From: Pseudomonas salomonii
GTDB taxonomy: Bacteria; Pseudomonadota; Gammaproteobacteria; Pseudomonadales; Pseudomonadaceae
Length of the DNA stretch: 64,000 nt
Direction of reading: 5' to 3'
NCBI RefSeq assembly: GCF_900107155.1
Contig: NZ_FNOX01000009.1
Coordinates: 87,167-151,166 of the forward strand
A program made the position numbers and the translations under genes. Of this stretch, positions 16,714 through 26,456 are shown one piece after another. The notes beneath the pieces are model-generated. The model ran no database searches. It was not told where the DNA came from and was given only the letters and a program-made list of their open reading frames with translations. Each line of letters opens with the position of its first letter. The first letter of the stretch is position 1.

Positions 16714-18663
16714 TTAGCCGGCACTTTTCGGTTTTTTCGCCCGCTTTGGAGCGCCTGTCGTCTTGCGCGGTGCGGCCTTGCGTTTGTTTTTCCACGGCGT
16801 GGCGGCTCGGCCCGCCGGGCTGGCCGGACCGGTGATGGTCATGCGCATGCCATTGCAGCGTGCCACTTGTTTGCTCATCCAGGCCGCCTGCTTGGCGACG
16901 AATTCTTCCAGGCTCATCTCTCCGCTTTGCACCATGTCCAGCGCCTGCTCCCAGATCGCAGTGGTGCCGGGGTCGGCAATCGCCCGCGGCACCGCGTCGA
17001 TCAGGCTGAACGCCGCCGCAGTGGCCGACAGTGCCTTGCCGTTTTTGATCAGATAACCCCGGTCGAGCAAACCCTGGATAATCCCGGCGCGGGTGGCTTC
17101 GGTGCCGATGCCGGTGGTGTCCTTGAGCTTTTGCTTGAGCAGCGGGTCTTGCACCAGCTTGGCGACGTTTTTCATCGCCTTGATCAGGTCACCCTCGGTG
17201 AAGGGCTTGGGCGGTTGGGTCCACAGGTCCTTGAGGTTGACCTTGACCACCGCGTAATCCTGGCCTTGCACCAGCGTCGGCAAGGCCTGCGGTGCGGGGG
17301 CTTCGCGGCCTTTAGCGGGCGCGAGCGCCTCGGGCAGGGCGCGTTTCCAGCCCGGCTCGATGATGACTTTACCTACCGCGCGCAAAGCTTGGCCTGCGCA
17401 GTCGAAATCCGCCTGGGTGCGATCGTATTCATGGTTGGGCAGGAACTGCGCCAGGTAACGTGCGCGAATCAGCGTGTAGACCGCACGGTGCTTGCCGGTC
17501 AGTTGCGCGACATCCTTACCCGCACCCGTAGGAATAATGCCGTGGTGCGCGCTGACCTTGGCGTCGTTCCAGGCTCGCGAACGGCGTTGCGGGTCGATAT
17601 GCGCCGTCAGCTCGTTCACCGCCGCGTCCGCGCGGGCCAGCGCGGCCAAAATCTTCGGCGCATCACCGTGTTGGCTGAGCGGCAGGTAGCCGCAATCACT
17701 GCGAGGGTAGGTGATGACTTTGTGGGTTTCGTATAGGGACTGTGCGATGTCCAGGGTTTCCTGGGCGCCGAGGCCGAGCTTTTTGGAGCAGATTTCCTGC
17801 AATGTGCCGAGGTCGAAGGGCAGGGGCGCCACCTCGCGCACGCGCTCGGTACGCAGTTTGACCAGCCTGGCGCTGGCGGCGCGGGTCATCGTATCGGCGG
17901 CATCGCGGGCCAGTTGCGGGTTAAGACAGCGGCCTTGATCGTCGCAGGTATCCTCAGCGGCGCGCCATTGAGCCGTGAAGGTCATGGGACCGTGGCGCAG
18001 GTCGACATCAATGGCCCAGTAAGCCACCGGCACAAAGTCGGCGATGCTGCGGTCGCGGTCCACCACCAGGCGCAAGGTCGGGGTTTGCACGCGGCCCACC
18101 GGCAATACGCCTTGATAGCCGGATTGACGCCCGAGCAGGGTAAACAGGCGACTCATGTTCATGCCGATCAGCCAGTCGGCGCGCGAGCGGCCAAGGGCCG
18201 AGTGGTACAGGCTGAAGGTTTCGGCGCCGGGTTTGAGGGCCGCCAAGGCCTTGCGGATGGAGGCTTCATCCAGCGCCGATAACCATAAGCGCTGGATCGG
18301 CCCGCGATAGCGGCAATGCTCCACCAGCTCCCGAGCGATCATTTCGCCTTCGCGGTCGGCGTCGGTGGCAATCACCAGTTCCTGGGCTTCCCCGAGCAAA
18401 CGCTTGACGGCCTTGAACTGGCTGGCGGTCTTGGGCTTGACCCGCATCTTCCATTTTTCCGGCACGATCGGCAGGTCGGCCAGCACCCAGCGCTTGTATT
18501 TGGCGTCGTAGGCGTCGGGCGGGGCGGTTTCCAGCAGGTGGCCGATGCACCAGGTGACTGTGACCCCGTTACCCAGCCAGCAGCCGTCGCCACGCCGGCT
18601 GGCGCCGAGCACGGCCGCGATATCCTTGGCCTGGGAGGGTTTTTCACAGAGGTACAGCCGCAT
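16714..18663 (-). CDS. topB: DNA topoisomerase III
   Basis: Type IA topoisomerase (649 aa). Toprim domain at the N-terminus (MRLYLCEKPSQAKDIA; acidic cluster Asp101-Ala-Asp103-Arg-Glu). The catalytic Tyr319 is in ITYPRSDCGYLP. The C-terminus is basic (KNKRKAAPRKTTGAPKRAKK), replacing zinc fingers. Decatenates replication and recombination intermediates. Start ambiguous: the ATG at 18663 gives the usual MRLYLCEK N-terminus, while GTG/ATG at 18672/18669 would add two or three residues; no strong ribosome site is visible. Confidence 0.95.
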   Translation of the reverse strand: MRLYLCEKPSQAKDIAAVLGASRRGDGCWLGNGVTVTWCIGHLLETAPPDAYDAKYKRWVLADLPIVPEKWKMRVKPKTASQFKAVKRLLGEAQELVIATDADREGEMIARELVEHCRYRGPIQRLWLSALDEASIRKALAALKPGAETFSLYHSALGRSRADWLIGMNMSRLFTLLGRQSGYQGVLPVGRVQTPTLRLVVDRDRSIADFVPVAYWAIDVDLRHGPMTFTAQWRAAEDTCDDQGRCLNPQLARDAADTMTRAASARLVKLRTERVREVAPLPFDLGTLQEICSKKLGLGAQETLDIAQSLYETHKVITYPRSDCGYLPLSQHGDAPKILAALARADAAVNELTAHIDPQRRSRAWNDAKVSAHHGIIPTGAGKDVAQLTGKHRAVYTLIRARYLAQFLPNHEYDRTQADFDCAGQALRAVGKVIIEPGWKRALPEALAPAKGREAPAPQALPTLVQGQDYAVVKVNLKDLWTQPPKPFTEGDLIKAMKNVAKLVQDPLLKQKLKDTTGIGTEATRAGIIQGLLDRGYLIKNGKALSATAAAFSLIDAVPRAIADPGTTAIWEQALDMVQSGEMSLEEFVAKQAAWMSKQVARCNGMRMTITGPASPAGRAATPWKNKRKAAPRKTTGAPKRAKKPKSAG

Positions 18664-18775
18664 GGTCATCACATCAAATCGGGTCGATGCCTTGCAGGAT
18701 GCTCAGTCAAAGGCAATTGAGCAACCTTTATCTGTATGGATGTACAGCAATTTGTGTGGGCACCACACAGCCAAA

Positions 18776-18811
18776 TGTGGGAGCTGGCTTGCACACAAGC
18801 CAGCTCCCACA
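18776..18811. repeat. compact REP-derived perfect hairpin
   Basis: A 16-base arm TGTGGGAGCTGGCTTG, a CACA loop, and the exact complement. Same outer arm as the REPINs but without the CCTGCGAT and spacer parts. Lies between the MFS gene end and the topB start, both minus strand. Confidence 0.8.
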
Positions 18812-18834
18812 GGGGATCTTCAGCGTTTTGAAGA

Positions 18835-20457
18835 TCAGTTGTTATTGATATCCACGTTCTTGGTTTCTTTCAGGCAGAACAACCCCACAATCAAGCTCAC
18901 CCCGGTCACCACCACCGGGTACCACAGGCCGTAGAAGATATCGCCGGTGTACACCACCAGGGCAAACGACACGGTCGGCAGGAACCCGCCAAACCAGCCG
19001 TTACCGATGTGGTAGGGCAGGGACATCGAGGTGTAGCGGATACGCGTCGGGAACAGTTCCACCATCAGCGCCGCCAGCGGGCCGTAGCACATGGCGGCGA
19101 TCAGGATCAGCACCACGATCAGCACCACCACCATCACCTTGTTGACCTGCGCCACATCCGCCGACGTCGGGTAGCCGGCCAGGGTCACCGCGCCGCGCAG
19201 GGCCGCTTCGTCGTAACCGTCGATGCGCACATCACCGACGCTCACCTGCACCGGGCTGCCGGCTGGCGCGGCGGCGCTGCTGTAAGGCAGGCCCTGTTTG
19301 ACCAGGAAGGTCTTGACCTTGTCGCATGGGCTGTCAAAACGCGCCTTGCCGACCGGGTCGAACTGGAAGGTGCAGGTGGCCGGGTCGGCCAATACGGTAA
19401 TCGGCGCCTGGTGGCTGGCCTGGTCCATCGCCGGGTTGGTGTAGTGCGCCAGCCCCTTGAAGATCGGGAAGTACAGCGCGGTGGCCAGCAGCAAACCGAG
19501 CATCAGCACCGGTTTGCGCCCAACCTTGTCCGACAGCCAGCCAAACAGGATGAAGAACGGTGCGCCGATTACCACGCTGATGATCAGCAGCATATTGGCC
19601 AGGGCCGGGTCCATCTTCAGGAATTGCGTGAGGAAGAACAGCACGTAGAACTGCGCGGCGTAGAAGGTCACTGCCTGCCCGCCGTTGATGCTGAACAGCG
19701 CAATCAGCACCACCTTGAGGTTTTCCCATTTGCCGAAGGATTCGCGGATCGGCGACTTGCTCGCCTTGCCTTCCTCTTTCATCTTCAGGAATGCCGGCGA
19801 CTCATGCAGGCTCATGCGGATCCAGGTGGAAATGCCCAGCAGCACAATGGAGAACAGGAACGGAATGCGCCAGCCCCACACTTCGAACTGGTCGCCGGTG
19901 AAGTAACGGCAAGCCAGCACCACCAGCAGCGACAGCAGCAGGCCCAGGGTGGCGGTGGATTGAATCCAGCTGGTGTGCAGGCCGCGTTTGCCGGCCGGTG
20001 CGTGCTCGGCCACATAGGTGGCTGCGCCGCCATATTCGCCGCCCAACGCCAGGCCTTGCAGCATACGCAGCACGATCAGAATGATCGGCGCCGCAATGCC
20101 GATGCTGGCATAGGTCGGCAACAGCCCGACACAGAAGGTCGCCACGCCCATGAGGATGATGGTGACCAAAAACGTGTACTTGCGCCCGATCATGTCGCCC
20201 AGGCGGCCGAACACCAGCGCGCCGAACGGCCGCACCACAAAGCCTGCGGCAAAGGCCATCAAGGCAAAGATAAACGCCGTAGTGTCATTCACCCCGGCAA
20301 AGAATTGCTTGCTGATTACCGCCGCCAGGGCGCCGTAGAGGAAAAAGTCGTACCACTCGAACACCGTCCCTAAAGACGAGGCGAAGATGACTTTCCTTGA
20401 TTCGCTGCCGGTGCTCGCCTTGACGGCCGAGCCCAGGGGTTGAGCATGTTCTGACAT
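18835..20457 (-). CDS. MFS metabolite:H+ symporter (MHS family)
   Basis: A 540-residue inner-membrane transporter with about 12 helices. MHS signatures: the N-terminal SSLGTVFEWYDFFLYG, RPFGALVFGRLGDMIGRKYTF between helices 2 and 3, and LQGLALGGEYGGAATYVAEHAP. An extra periplasmic-looking segment of about 100 residues (397-490) with two Cys interrupts the second half. ATG at 20457 with GAGGGATA upstream; the longer frame to 20625 overlaps the oxidoreductase gene and is not used. 65 bases after the GMC oxidoreductase; likely supplies its substrate. Confidence 0.92.
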   Translation of the reverse strand: MSEHAQPLGSAVKASTGSESRKVIFASSLGTVFEWYDFFLYGALAAVISKQFFAGVNDTTAFIFALMAFAAGFVVRPFGALVFGRLGDMIGRKYTFLVTIILMGVATFCVGLLPTYASIGIAAPIILIVLRMLQGLALGGEYGGAATYVAEHAPAGKRGLHTSWIQSTATLGLLLSLLVVLACRYFTGDQFEVWGWRIPFLFSIVLLGISTWIRMSLHESPAFLKMKEEGKASKSPIRESFGKWENLKVVLIALFSINGGQAVTFYAAQFYVLFFLTQFLKMDPALANMLLIISVVIGAPFFILFGWLSDKVGRKPVLMLGLLLATALYFPIFKGLAHYTNPAMDQASHQAPITVLADPATCTFQFDPVGKARFDSPCDKVKTFLVKQGLPYSSAAAPAGSPVQVSVGDVRIDGYDEAALRGAVTLAGYPTSADVAQVNKVMVVVLIVVLILIAAMCYGPLAALMVELFPTRIRYTSMSLPYHIGNGWFGGFLPTVSFALVVYTGDIFYGLWYPVVVTGVSLIVGLFCLKETKNVDINNN

Positions 20458-20522
20458 CGGGTATCCCTCACAGTGATTATTTATTGTTGTTCCACTGTCG
20501 GCGCCGGGTGCGGCGCCGCTAT

Positions 20523-22169
20523 TCAGATTGCATGAAGCGTTTCTCTCTGCGGGGCGAGACTCCTTGTGTTCGGCGAAAGCATCAGCTGCGCTGCTTTTTC
20601 CGCAATCATCAGTGTAGGTGAGCAAGTGTTGCCGGATGTGATGCGTGGCATCACCGAGGCATCGGCAATGCGCAGGCCCGGCACGCCATGCACGCGCAGT
20701 TGGGCATCGACCACTGCAGCGTTGTCATCGCCCATGCGGCAAGTACCCACCGGGTGGAAAATCGTCGTGCCGATGCGTGCAGCGGCTTCATGCAGCTGTT
20801 CTTCGGTTTGCAGCGCGTCGCCCGGCAGGTATTCCACCGGCTTGAACTGGCTCAGGGCCGGTGCGGCGACAATGCGGCGGGTCAGGCGAATTGCGTCGGC
20901 GGCTACGCGCAAATCTTCGGGATGGCTGAGGTAGTTGGGCCGTATCAGGGGGGCATCTGCCGGGTTGGCCGAGCGAATATCAATGCGGCCACGGCTTTGC
21001 GGGCGCAGGTCGCAGACCGAGGCGGTAAATGCCGGGAACGCATGCAACGGTTCGCCAAAGCGTTCCAGGGACAATGGCTGCACGTGATACTCAAGATTGG
21101 CCGACGTCTGTTCCGGGCCGGAGCGGGCGAAGGCGCCGAGCTGGCTGGGCGCCATCGACAATGGGCCGCTGCGGTCATACAAGTAGCGCAGGCCCATGCC
21201 CATTTTGCCCAACAGGGTGCCGGCGATCTGGTTCAAGGTGCGTGCGTTTTCCAGCTTGTAGATCAGCCGCAGTTGCAGGTGATCCTGCAGGTTGCCACCG
21301 ACACCCGGCAGTTCATGCAGCACGTTGATGCCCAATGGCTTGAGCACATGGGACGGGCCAATCCCCGAGCGTTGCAGGATACCCGGCGAGCCGACGGAAC
21401 CGGCGCACAGGACGATTTCCTTGCGTGCTTTCCAGCTTGATTGCTGGCCATGCTGGCGCCCGACCACAGCCGAAGCGCGGCCGTTTTCCAGCACCACGCG
21501 GTCGACTTCCACTTCGGTCAGCACGGTGAGGTTGGGGCGCTGGCGGATCGGCTTGAGAAATGCCTTGGCCGCGTTCCAGCGCACCCCGGCCTTCTGGTTG
21601 ACCTGGAAGTAGCCGCAGCCTTCATTGTCGCCCTGGTTGAAATCGCTGATCGGTGCGATGCCACTTTGCGCCGCCGCATCGCGAAAGGCATCGAGGATCG
21701 GCCAGTGCAGGCGCTGTTGCTCCACGCGCCACTCACCGCCGTCGCTGTGAAATTCCGAACCGCCGGCAAAATGGTTTTCGCTCTGTTTGAACAGCGGCAG
21801 CACGTCTTTCCAGGCCCAGCCGGGGTTGCCTGCCGCTGCCCAGCCGTCGTAATCCTGGGCTTGGCCGCGCATATAGATCATGCCGTTGATGGACGAGCAG
21901 CCGCCCAGTACCTTGCCGCGTGGGTAACTCAGCGCACGGCCTTGCAGGCCTTCCTGGGCTTCGGTCTTGAAGCACCAGTCGGTGCGCGGGTTGCCGATGC
22001 AGAAGAGGTAACCGACGGGGATGTGGATCCAGGGGTAATTGTCGCGGCCACCGGCTTCGAGCAGCAGCACGCGGTGGGCGGGGTTGGCGGACAATCGATT
22101 AGCCAGCAGGCAGCCTGCGGGGCCGGCGCCTACGACGATGTAATCGTATTCAGCAGTTGCAATGGGCAT
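20523..22169 (-). CDS. GMC-family FAD-dependent oxidoreductase (choline/alcohol dehydrogenase-like)
   Basis: A 548-residue flavoprotein. FAD-binding VGAGPAGCLLANRLS is at the N-terminus, the GMC signature PRGKVLGGCSSINGMIYMRG follows, and the catalytic His is in FHPVGTCRMG with the second conserved His/Asn region in ITSGNTCSPTLMIAEKA. Oxidises an alcohol; the substrate cannot be read from sequence. Forms a unit with the MFS gene and is divergent from a LysR gene. Confidence 0.92.
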   Translation of the reverse strand: MPIATAEYDYIVVGAGPAGCLLANRLSANPAHRVLLLEAGGRDNYPWIHIPVGYLFCIGNPRTDWCFKTEAQEGLQGRALSYPRGKVLGGCSSINGMIYMRGQAQDYDGWAAAGNPGWAWKDVLPLFKQSENHFAGGSEFHSDGGEWRVEQQRLHWPILDAFRDAAAQSGIAPISDFNQGDNEGCGYFQVNQKAGVRWNAAKAFLKPIRQRPNLTVLTEVEVDRVVLENGRASAVVGRQHGQQSSWKARKEIVLCAGSVGSPGILQRSGIGPSHVLKPLGINVLHELPGVGGNLQDHLQLRLIYKLENARTLNQIAGTLLGKMGMGLRYLYDRSGPLSMAPSQLGAFARSGPEQTSANLEYHVQPLSLERFGEPLHAFPAFTASVCDLRPQSRGRIDIRSANPADAPLIRPNYLSHPEDLRVAADAIRLTRRIVAAPALSQFKPVEYLPGDALQTEEQLHEAAARIGTTIFHPVGTCRMGDDNAAVVDAQLRVHGVPGLRIADASVMPRITSGNTCSPTLMIAEKAAQLMLSPNTRSLAPQRETLHAI

Positions 22170-22298
22170 CTGAGGTCTCGCTTGTTTTTCTTATTGGCCC
22201 CATCCTAGTTGTTAGTTTTCGTCTTAAAAATGTTAGTTTTTACCCAGCTGCTGTGCGTTTTTAAACAGCGCGGCTCAGGCTCCCGCATTGGAGGCGAC

Positions 22299-23192
22299 AT
22301 GTTCGACTGGAATGACCTGCGGTTTTTTCTGGAGCTGCAACGCAGTGGCCGCCTGCTCACCGCTGCGCAGCGCCTGAAAACCACGCACGCCACTGTGGCC
22401 CGGCATATCGAGGCTATCGAGAAGAGCCTTGGCACCGCGTTGTTCGTGCAGCATGCCCAAGGCTACGAACTGACGCCTTCCGGAGAAGCGCTGCTCAAGC
22501 ACGCCGAGGCCATGGAAAACGTCGCGTTGCTGGCCGAAGACGAACTCACCCATTCCGCTGCGCCGCTGGGCAAGATCCGCCTCGGCGTGGCCGAGGGGTT
22601 GGGCGTGATGTTCCTCGCCAGCCGCATGGGCGGGCTCTTCGAGCGTTATCCGGGGCTGGAAGTGGAACTGGTGGCGGTGCCGCGCTTTGTGAGCATTCTC
22701 AACCGTGAAGCGGAAATCAGCATCCACCTCGAGCGCCCCAGCGTCGACCAACTCGTCACGCGCAAACTCACCGACTACCGCCTGGCGCTCTACGCCAGCC
22801 GTGCCTACCTTGCGCGCAACCCGCCGATCGAAAAGCGTGAAGACCTCGCCGCCCATGCCTGGATTGATTACGTGGATGACCTGCTGTTCAGCCAGGAACT
22901 CAAGTTCCTCAGCAGCTTTTGCCGCAACCCCAAGGTGGTGTTTCACAGCACCAGCGTGATTGCTCAACACCAGGCGGCGCGTTCGGGGTTGGGGATTGCC
23001 GTGTTGCCGTGCTTCATGGCCGCCGGCGACCCGGACCTGGTGCCGTTGCTGCCGGCAGAAAGCATCCAGCGCAGCTACTGGATCAGCTCGCGCCGAGAGC
23101 TGCACAAGTCGGTGCGGTTGCGGGTGTTGTGGGATTATGTGGTGGAGTTGTGCGCGCGCGAGCAAGGGTTGCTGCTCGGCGAAATTCACTGA
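22299..23192 (+). CDS. LysR-family regulator, divergent to the GMC/MFS genes
   Basis: A 297-residue LysR regulator. N-terminal HTH (DLRFFLELQRSGRLLTAAQRL, ATVARHIEAIEKSLG), then an effector-binding domain. ATG at 22299 directly after GGAGGCGAC. The 129-base divergent region carries two copies of GTTAGTTTT about 19 bases apart, a possible operator. Probable regulator of the adjoining oxidoreductase-transporter pair. Confidence 0.9.
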   Translation: MFDWNDLRFFLELQRSGRLLTAAQRLKTTHATVARHIEAIEKSLGTALFVQHAQGYELTPSGEALLKHAEAMENVALLAEDELTHSAAPLGKIRLGVAEGLGVMFLASRMGGLFERYPGLEVELVAVPRFVSILNREAEISIHLERPSVDQLVTRKLTDYRLALYASRAYLARNPPIEKREDLAAHAWIDYVDDLLFSQELKFLSSFCRNPKVVFHSTSVIAQHQAARSGLGIAVLPCFMAAGDPDLVPLLPAESIQRSYWISSRRELHKSVRLRVLWDYVVELCAREQGLLLGEIH

Positions 23193-23208
23193 AGAAACCG
23201 GATAAAAA

Positions 23209-23298
23209 TGTGGGAGCTGGCTTGCCTGCGATGAGTCCCTGTCAGTCAACTTATTTGTTGAATGACACACTGCAATCGCAGGCAAGCCCGCTCCCACA
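23209..23298. repeat. REPIN, GCTGGCTTGCCTGCGAT type
   Basis: Left arm TGTGGGAGCTGGCTTGCCTG and right arm CAGGCAAGCCCGCTCCCACA around about 50 bases. Between convergent genes. Confidence 0.85.
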
Positions 23299-23325
23299 TT
23301 GGGTTTGTGTTGTGTCAGTGAATTA

Positions 23326-25194
23326 TTAGAGCTTCACCACCTGATGCACCTGTTCGGCACACGCCCGCGCCTCTTTTATCATCTTGCCGAACGCTTCACT
23401 GGCGACTTCCGCATGGGTCAACCAGCGCGTTTTCTGGCTCAGGCGATAGTGATATTGCAGGCCGTTATCCATAAGCTTGCCGTCCAGATCCAGGTCATAC
23501 CACGGCGAGCGCACCTGACAGCCGGGGATGGCTTTTTCCATCTGCCCACCGGTCAGCGTGAAGCGGTAGTCGTAGGTTTCCGGGTTGCCCAGATAAAGGT
23601 CGGCTTGTTGATCATGGCGGCGGTAGTTGATGAAGCCATCCCAGCGGCCTTTGAGTGACTCGTCGGTGTAGACGTAGTCGTTCGCGAGCTTTTCCAGCGC
23701 GCGCTGGTCGTTCATGCTGGCGTTGACGGTGTAGCCGTCGTGCACCACGAAGGCGGTGGGTGGGCGAGTGATGGTGCAGCCGCTGATTTCGTTGCCGAAG
23801 TTGCCGCAGATGTTCTGGTCGGTGGCGGTGGTGCCCTGTTGGCGATCGGCGACGCTCATTTGCATCAGCGGCAGGCGGCTGAAGGTGATGGTGGCCTGGG
23901 TGGCGCCATTGCCTTGCTTGTCGAAGTGCACTTTTTTGTCCAGGCGCAGGGTGGTTTCCGGGCGTTCCAGCGGGATCTGTTCTTCGCGTACCTGGCCCTG
24001 AGCATCATTGACCAGCACCCAGCGGTCCTGAATGTCGGGCATGGTCTGGCCGGGGGCGAACACCGGGTTGGTCGGGTCGAGCCACCAGACCTGGCCGTCG
24101 ACTTCGGCACGCACGATCGCGTGGTTCGCCGCGTTGGTGCCAGGGATCAGCAATGAGAACGCTACGTCACCACGGCTGACCCAGGCGGTCTCGGCCTTGA
24201 TGCCGCTGGCTTTGAGCATTGCGGTCAGCAGGATCGCCAGGTCTTTGCAGTCGCCATAACCATGCTGCTCGATTTCCGCCAGGTTGAACGGCACATAACC
24301 GCGCTCGGTAGCGCGCCAGTCGCCGAGGTAGCGGTAGTGGTCGTTGATGTGCTGCATCAGCGCTTCGACCTGTTGCGCCGGCGCCAGGTTGCGTGCGGCG
24401 GCTACAGCAGCGGCCGCTTGCGCCGGCAGGTTGGCGCCGAGAATCTGGTTGTAGCGCTGGGCGAAATCACCGAAATACGCCTGGCGGTCCAGGGCGCTGC
24501 CCACTTCCAGGCGCGGGATGCGTTGCAGCGCGGCGCTGGAGGATTCGTTGATGTAATTGAGGTAGGTCGGCTTTTTTTGCACCACGTCCAGGGTCTTGCC
24601 GTTGGCGGATGCCGTTACGTTGAAAGCGTCGAACAACTCACTGCGCCACTGGATCGGGCGTTCGGCAGTAAAGCGCGCCTTCACGTGGTCGCGGCGGAAC
24701 GCACTGGGGCCAAACATGAGGGCGTAGTGAAACTGGGTCACCAGCGGTTTGGCGGCGCGCCGCTCACGCACGGTGAAGCGAATTTTTGTGCCCACGCGCA
24801 GGTTCGGGAAGGCCAGGGATGTCTGCTTGTAGCGGCTGAAGCCCTGGTCCGGATTGGGCGCGGTGCGCGTGTCGATTTGCGCGGCGTCCAGCGCGACCGG
24901 CTTGGCGCCCGGCTGGGTGGATTGCGCGCTGAGCACTTCAAAGCTGTCGCCTTCGGCGTAATCGAAGTCGATGCGCGAGAGCATTTCGCGGCCGCTGGGC
25001 TTTAGGATGGTGTAGTGCTGGGTGGTGGTGCAGTCGGTGCTGGCGTCGCGGTTGAAGTGGCAGTGCAGCTCGGTGTCGCTGGCCAGCGGGGCTTCGGCCA
25101 TGGGTTGCAGGGCGGCATTAGCACAGTGGCAAACCAGCCCCAGGCTCAGGGCAAGCAAGGGGCGGTGAAACGAAAAACGGTACAAACGGTGCAT
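23326..25194 (-). CDS. exported DUF3857/transglutaminase-like protein
   Basis: A 622-residue protein with a signal peptide (hydrophobic LLALSLGLVCHCANA). A DUF3857-type N-terminal domain (about 40-240) precedes a transglutaminase core. The catalytic triad is visible: Cys316 in GYGDCKDLA, His358 in ANHAIVRAEV and Asp373 in WWLDPTNP. A C-terminal beta-rich domain follows. ATG at 25194 with GAGGCG upstream; the frame extends further upstream without a better start. Predicted periplasmic; protease or peptide-modifying role unknown. Confidence 0.87.
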   Translation of the reverse strand: MHRLYRFSFHRPLLALSLGLVCHCANAALQPMAEAPLASDTELHCHFNRDASTDCTTTQHYTILKPSGREMLSRIDFDYAEGDSFEVLSAQSTQPGAKPVALDAAQIDTRTAPNPDQGFSRYKQTSLAFPNLRVGTKIRFTVRERRAAKPLVTQFHYALMFGPSAFRRDHVKARFTAERPIQWRSELFDAFNVTASANGKTLDVVQKKPTYLNYINESSSAALQRIPRLEVGSALDRQAYFGDFAQRYNQILGANLPAQAAAAVAAARNLAPAQQVEALMQHINDHYRYLGDWRATERGYVPFNLAEIEQHGYGDCKDLAILLTAMLKASGIKAETAWVSRGDVAFSLLIPGTNAANHAIVRAEVDGQVWWLDPTNPVFAPGQTMPDIQDRWVLVNDAQGQVREEQIPLERPETTLRLDKKVHFDKQGNGATQATITFSRLPLMQMSVADRQQGTTATDQNICGNFGNEISGCTITRPPTAFVVHDGYTVNASMNDQRALEKLANDYVYTDESLKGRWDGFINYRRHDQQADLYLGNPETYDYRFTLTGGQMEKAIPGCQVRSPWYDLDLDGKLMDNGLQYHYRLSQKTRWLTHAEVASEAFGKMIKEARACAEQVHQVVKL

Positions 25195-25341
25195 GGGCGC
25201 CTCGGGTGACACAGTGGAACAACTACCCGTCGGGTAGTGAGAAGGCGTCGGATGATAATGGATCGCAACAACAAAAGCCACGATTGTCTGACAATAAATG
25301 TGTCTGAAAGACCCGTGCTAGAGCCTTTTGCTTGATTTGTG

Positions 25342-26442
25342 TCAGGGTTTTAGCAGTTCAAATTCGGCACTGGCGAGCTTTTCGCCGTTCACCAGCACAT
25401 GCACCCAATGCTTGCCCGCGTAATGCTTGCGCGTGGTCAACTCACGGATATGTTGTTCGCGGCGGATGGCGTGATGTTCGCCTGCGCCCAGGGTAAAGGC
25501 CTTGAGCTTGAACACTTTCTGCGCGCTATGGCCGGCACTTTTTACGTAGTCGATGGCGTAGTCGACCACCAGCTTCTGCGCGGCGGTGGCGGTGGATTCC
25601 AGGCTGAACGACAGGTTGATGCGCTCGCCCAGGTTGATCACCGCCGGTGTGACTTTCAGGTGGTGAATGTTCACCTCGGCCCTGGCGCCGGCACCCATGA
25701 TCGTCAGTGCGCGGGTATTGCCTTGCTTGATCAGGCTGCGCAAGGCGTGCCGGGCGATCCAGGCGGTGTGCGGGTTGTCCAGGTTCCAGCCTTCGATCAG
25801 GCTGAGCACCCAGTCCGGGTGGTCCTTGGTGATGTCGTTGAGGTGGTTGGCCACTGACTTGCGCACATACAGGCTGCTGTCGGCCTTGAGGTTATCCAGG
25901 ATCGAGGCGCACAGCTGCGGGTTGGCCTGCACCTGGGCCAAGCGAAAGGACCAGGGCAGGCGAGGGCGCGAGCCTTCACTGGCAAGGCGCCGCACATGTT
26001 CGTTGGCGTCCAGCGACCACTGCTGCATCACGGCCAGGGTGCGCTCAAAGTCGTTCAACAAGAACGGGCGAATGGCGAACTCGGCCGAGCCAAACACGGT
26101 GAAGTATTTGAGCGCGGCCATGGAGCGTTTGAAGTCATTCAGGCCGTAACTGGCCACGTAGTGCGGCAGGGACAGGCACACAAATGCACTGTTCAAGCGC
26201 GGGGCCAGGGCATACAACAGCTTGAGGGTTTGCGCATAATCCAATGGGATGACCGCATGCAGGCTCTCACTGACCCGCGCCATGCGCTGCATCACCGACA
26301 ACTCGGCAAGCCCGGCTTTGGCGTGCTTTAGAAAGCCTTTGGCGTCGAACGCCGGGTACACCGCTGTCATTTCACTGGCGATGTGTTGCAGGCGTTCGAC
26401 GTTGAAGATTTCCTTGAGGGCCGGGGCGCTTTGGTCGGTCAT
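25342..26442 (-). CDS. AlkC-type DNA alkylation-repair glycosylase
   Basis: A 366-residue HEAT-repeat glycosylase that excises alkylated bases. Helical repeats fill residues 1-250, with the family signature RRLASEGSRPRLPWS near 150-165. The C-terminal 100 residues form an all-beta Ig-like domain (INLSFSLESTATAAQKLVVDYAIDYVK), characteristic of the AlkC branch rather than AlkD. Lies 14 bases after the glutamine-synthetase-like gene, so it may be co-transcribed, though the functions look unrelated. Confidence 0.85.
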   Translation of the reverse strand: MTDQSAPALKEIFNVERLQHIASEMTAVYPAFDAKGFLKHAKAGLAELSVMQRMARVSESLHAVIPLDYAQTLKLLYALAPRLNSAFVCLSLPHYVASYGLNDFKRSMAALKYFTVFGSAEFAIRPFLLNDFERTLAVMQQWSLDANEHVRRLASEGSRPRLPWSFRLAQVQANPQLCASILDNLKADSSLYVRKSVANHLNDITKDHPDWVLSLIEGWNLDNPHTAWIARHALRSLIKQGNTRALTIMGAGARAEVNIHHLKVTPAVINLGERINLSFSLESTATAAQKLVVDYAIDYVKSAGHSAQKVFKLKAFTLGAGEHHAIRREQHIRELTTRKHYAGKHWVHVLVNGEKLASAEFELLKP

Positions 26443-26456
26443 CGGTGATTCCAGGG

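Noticed and set aside
19009..20373. 454-codon plus-strand ORF opposite the MFS transporter
   Set aside because: Translation is His/Gln/Arg-rich, the usual shadow of a hydrophobic membrane protein.
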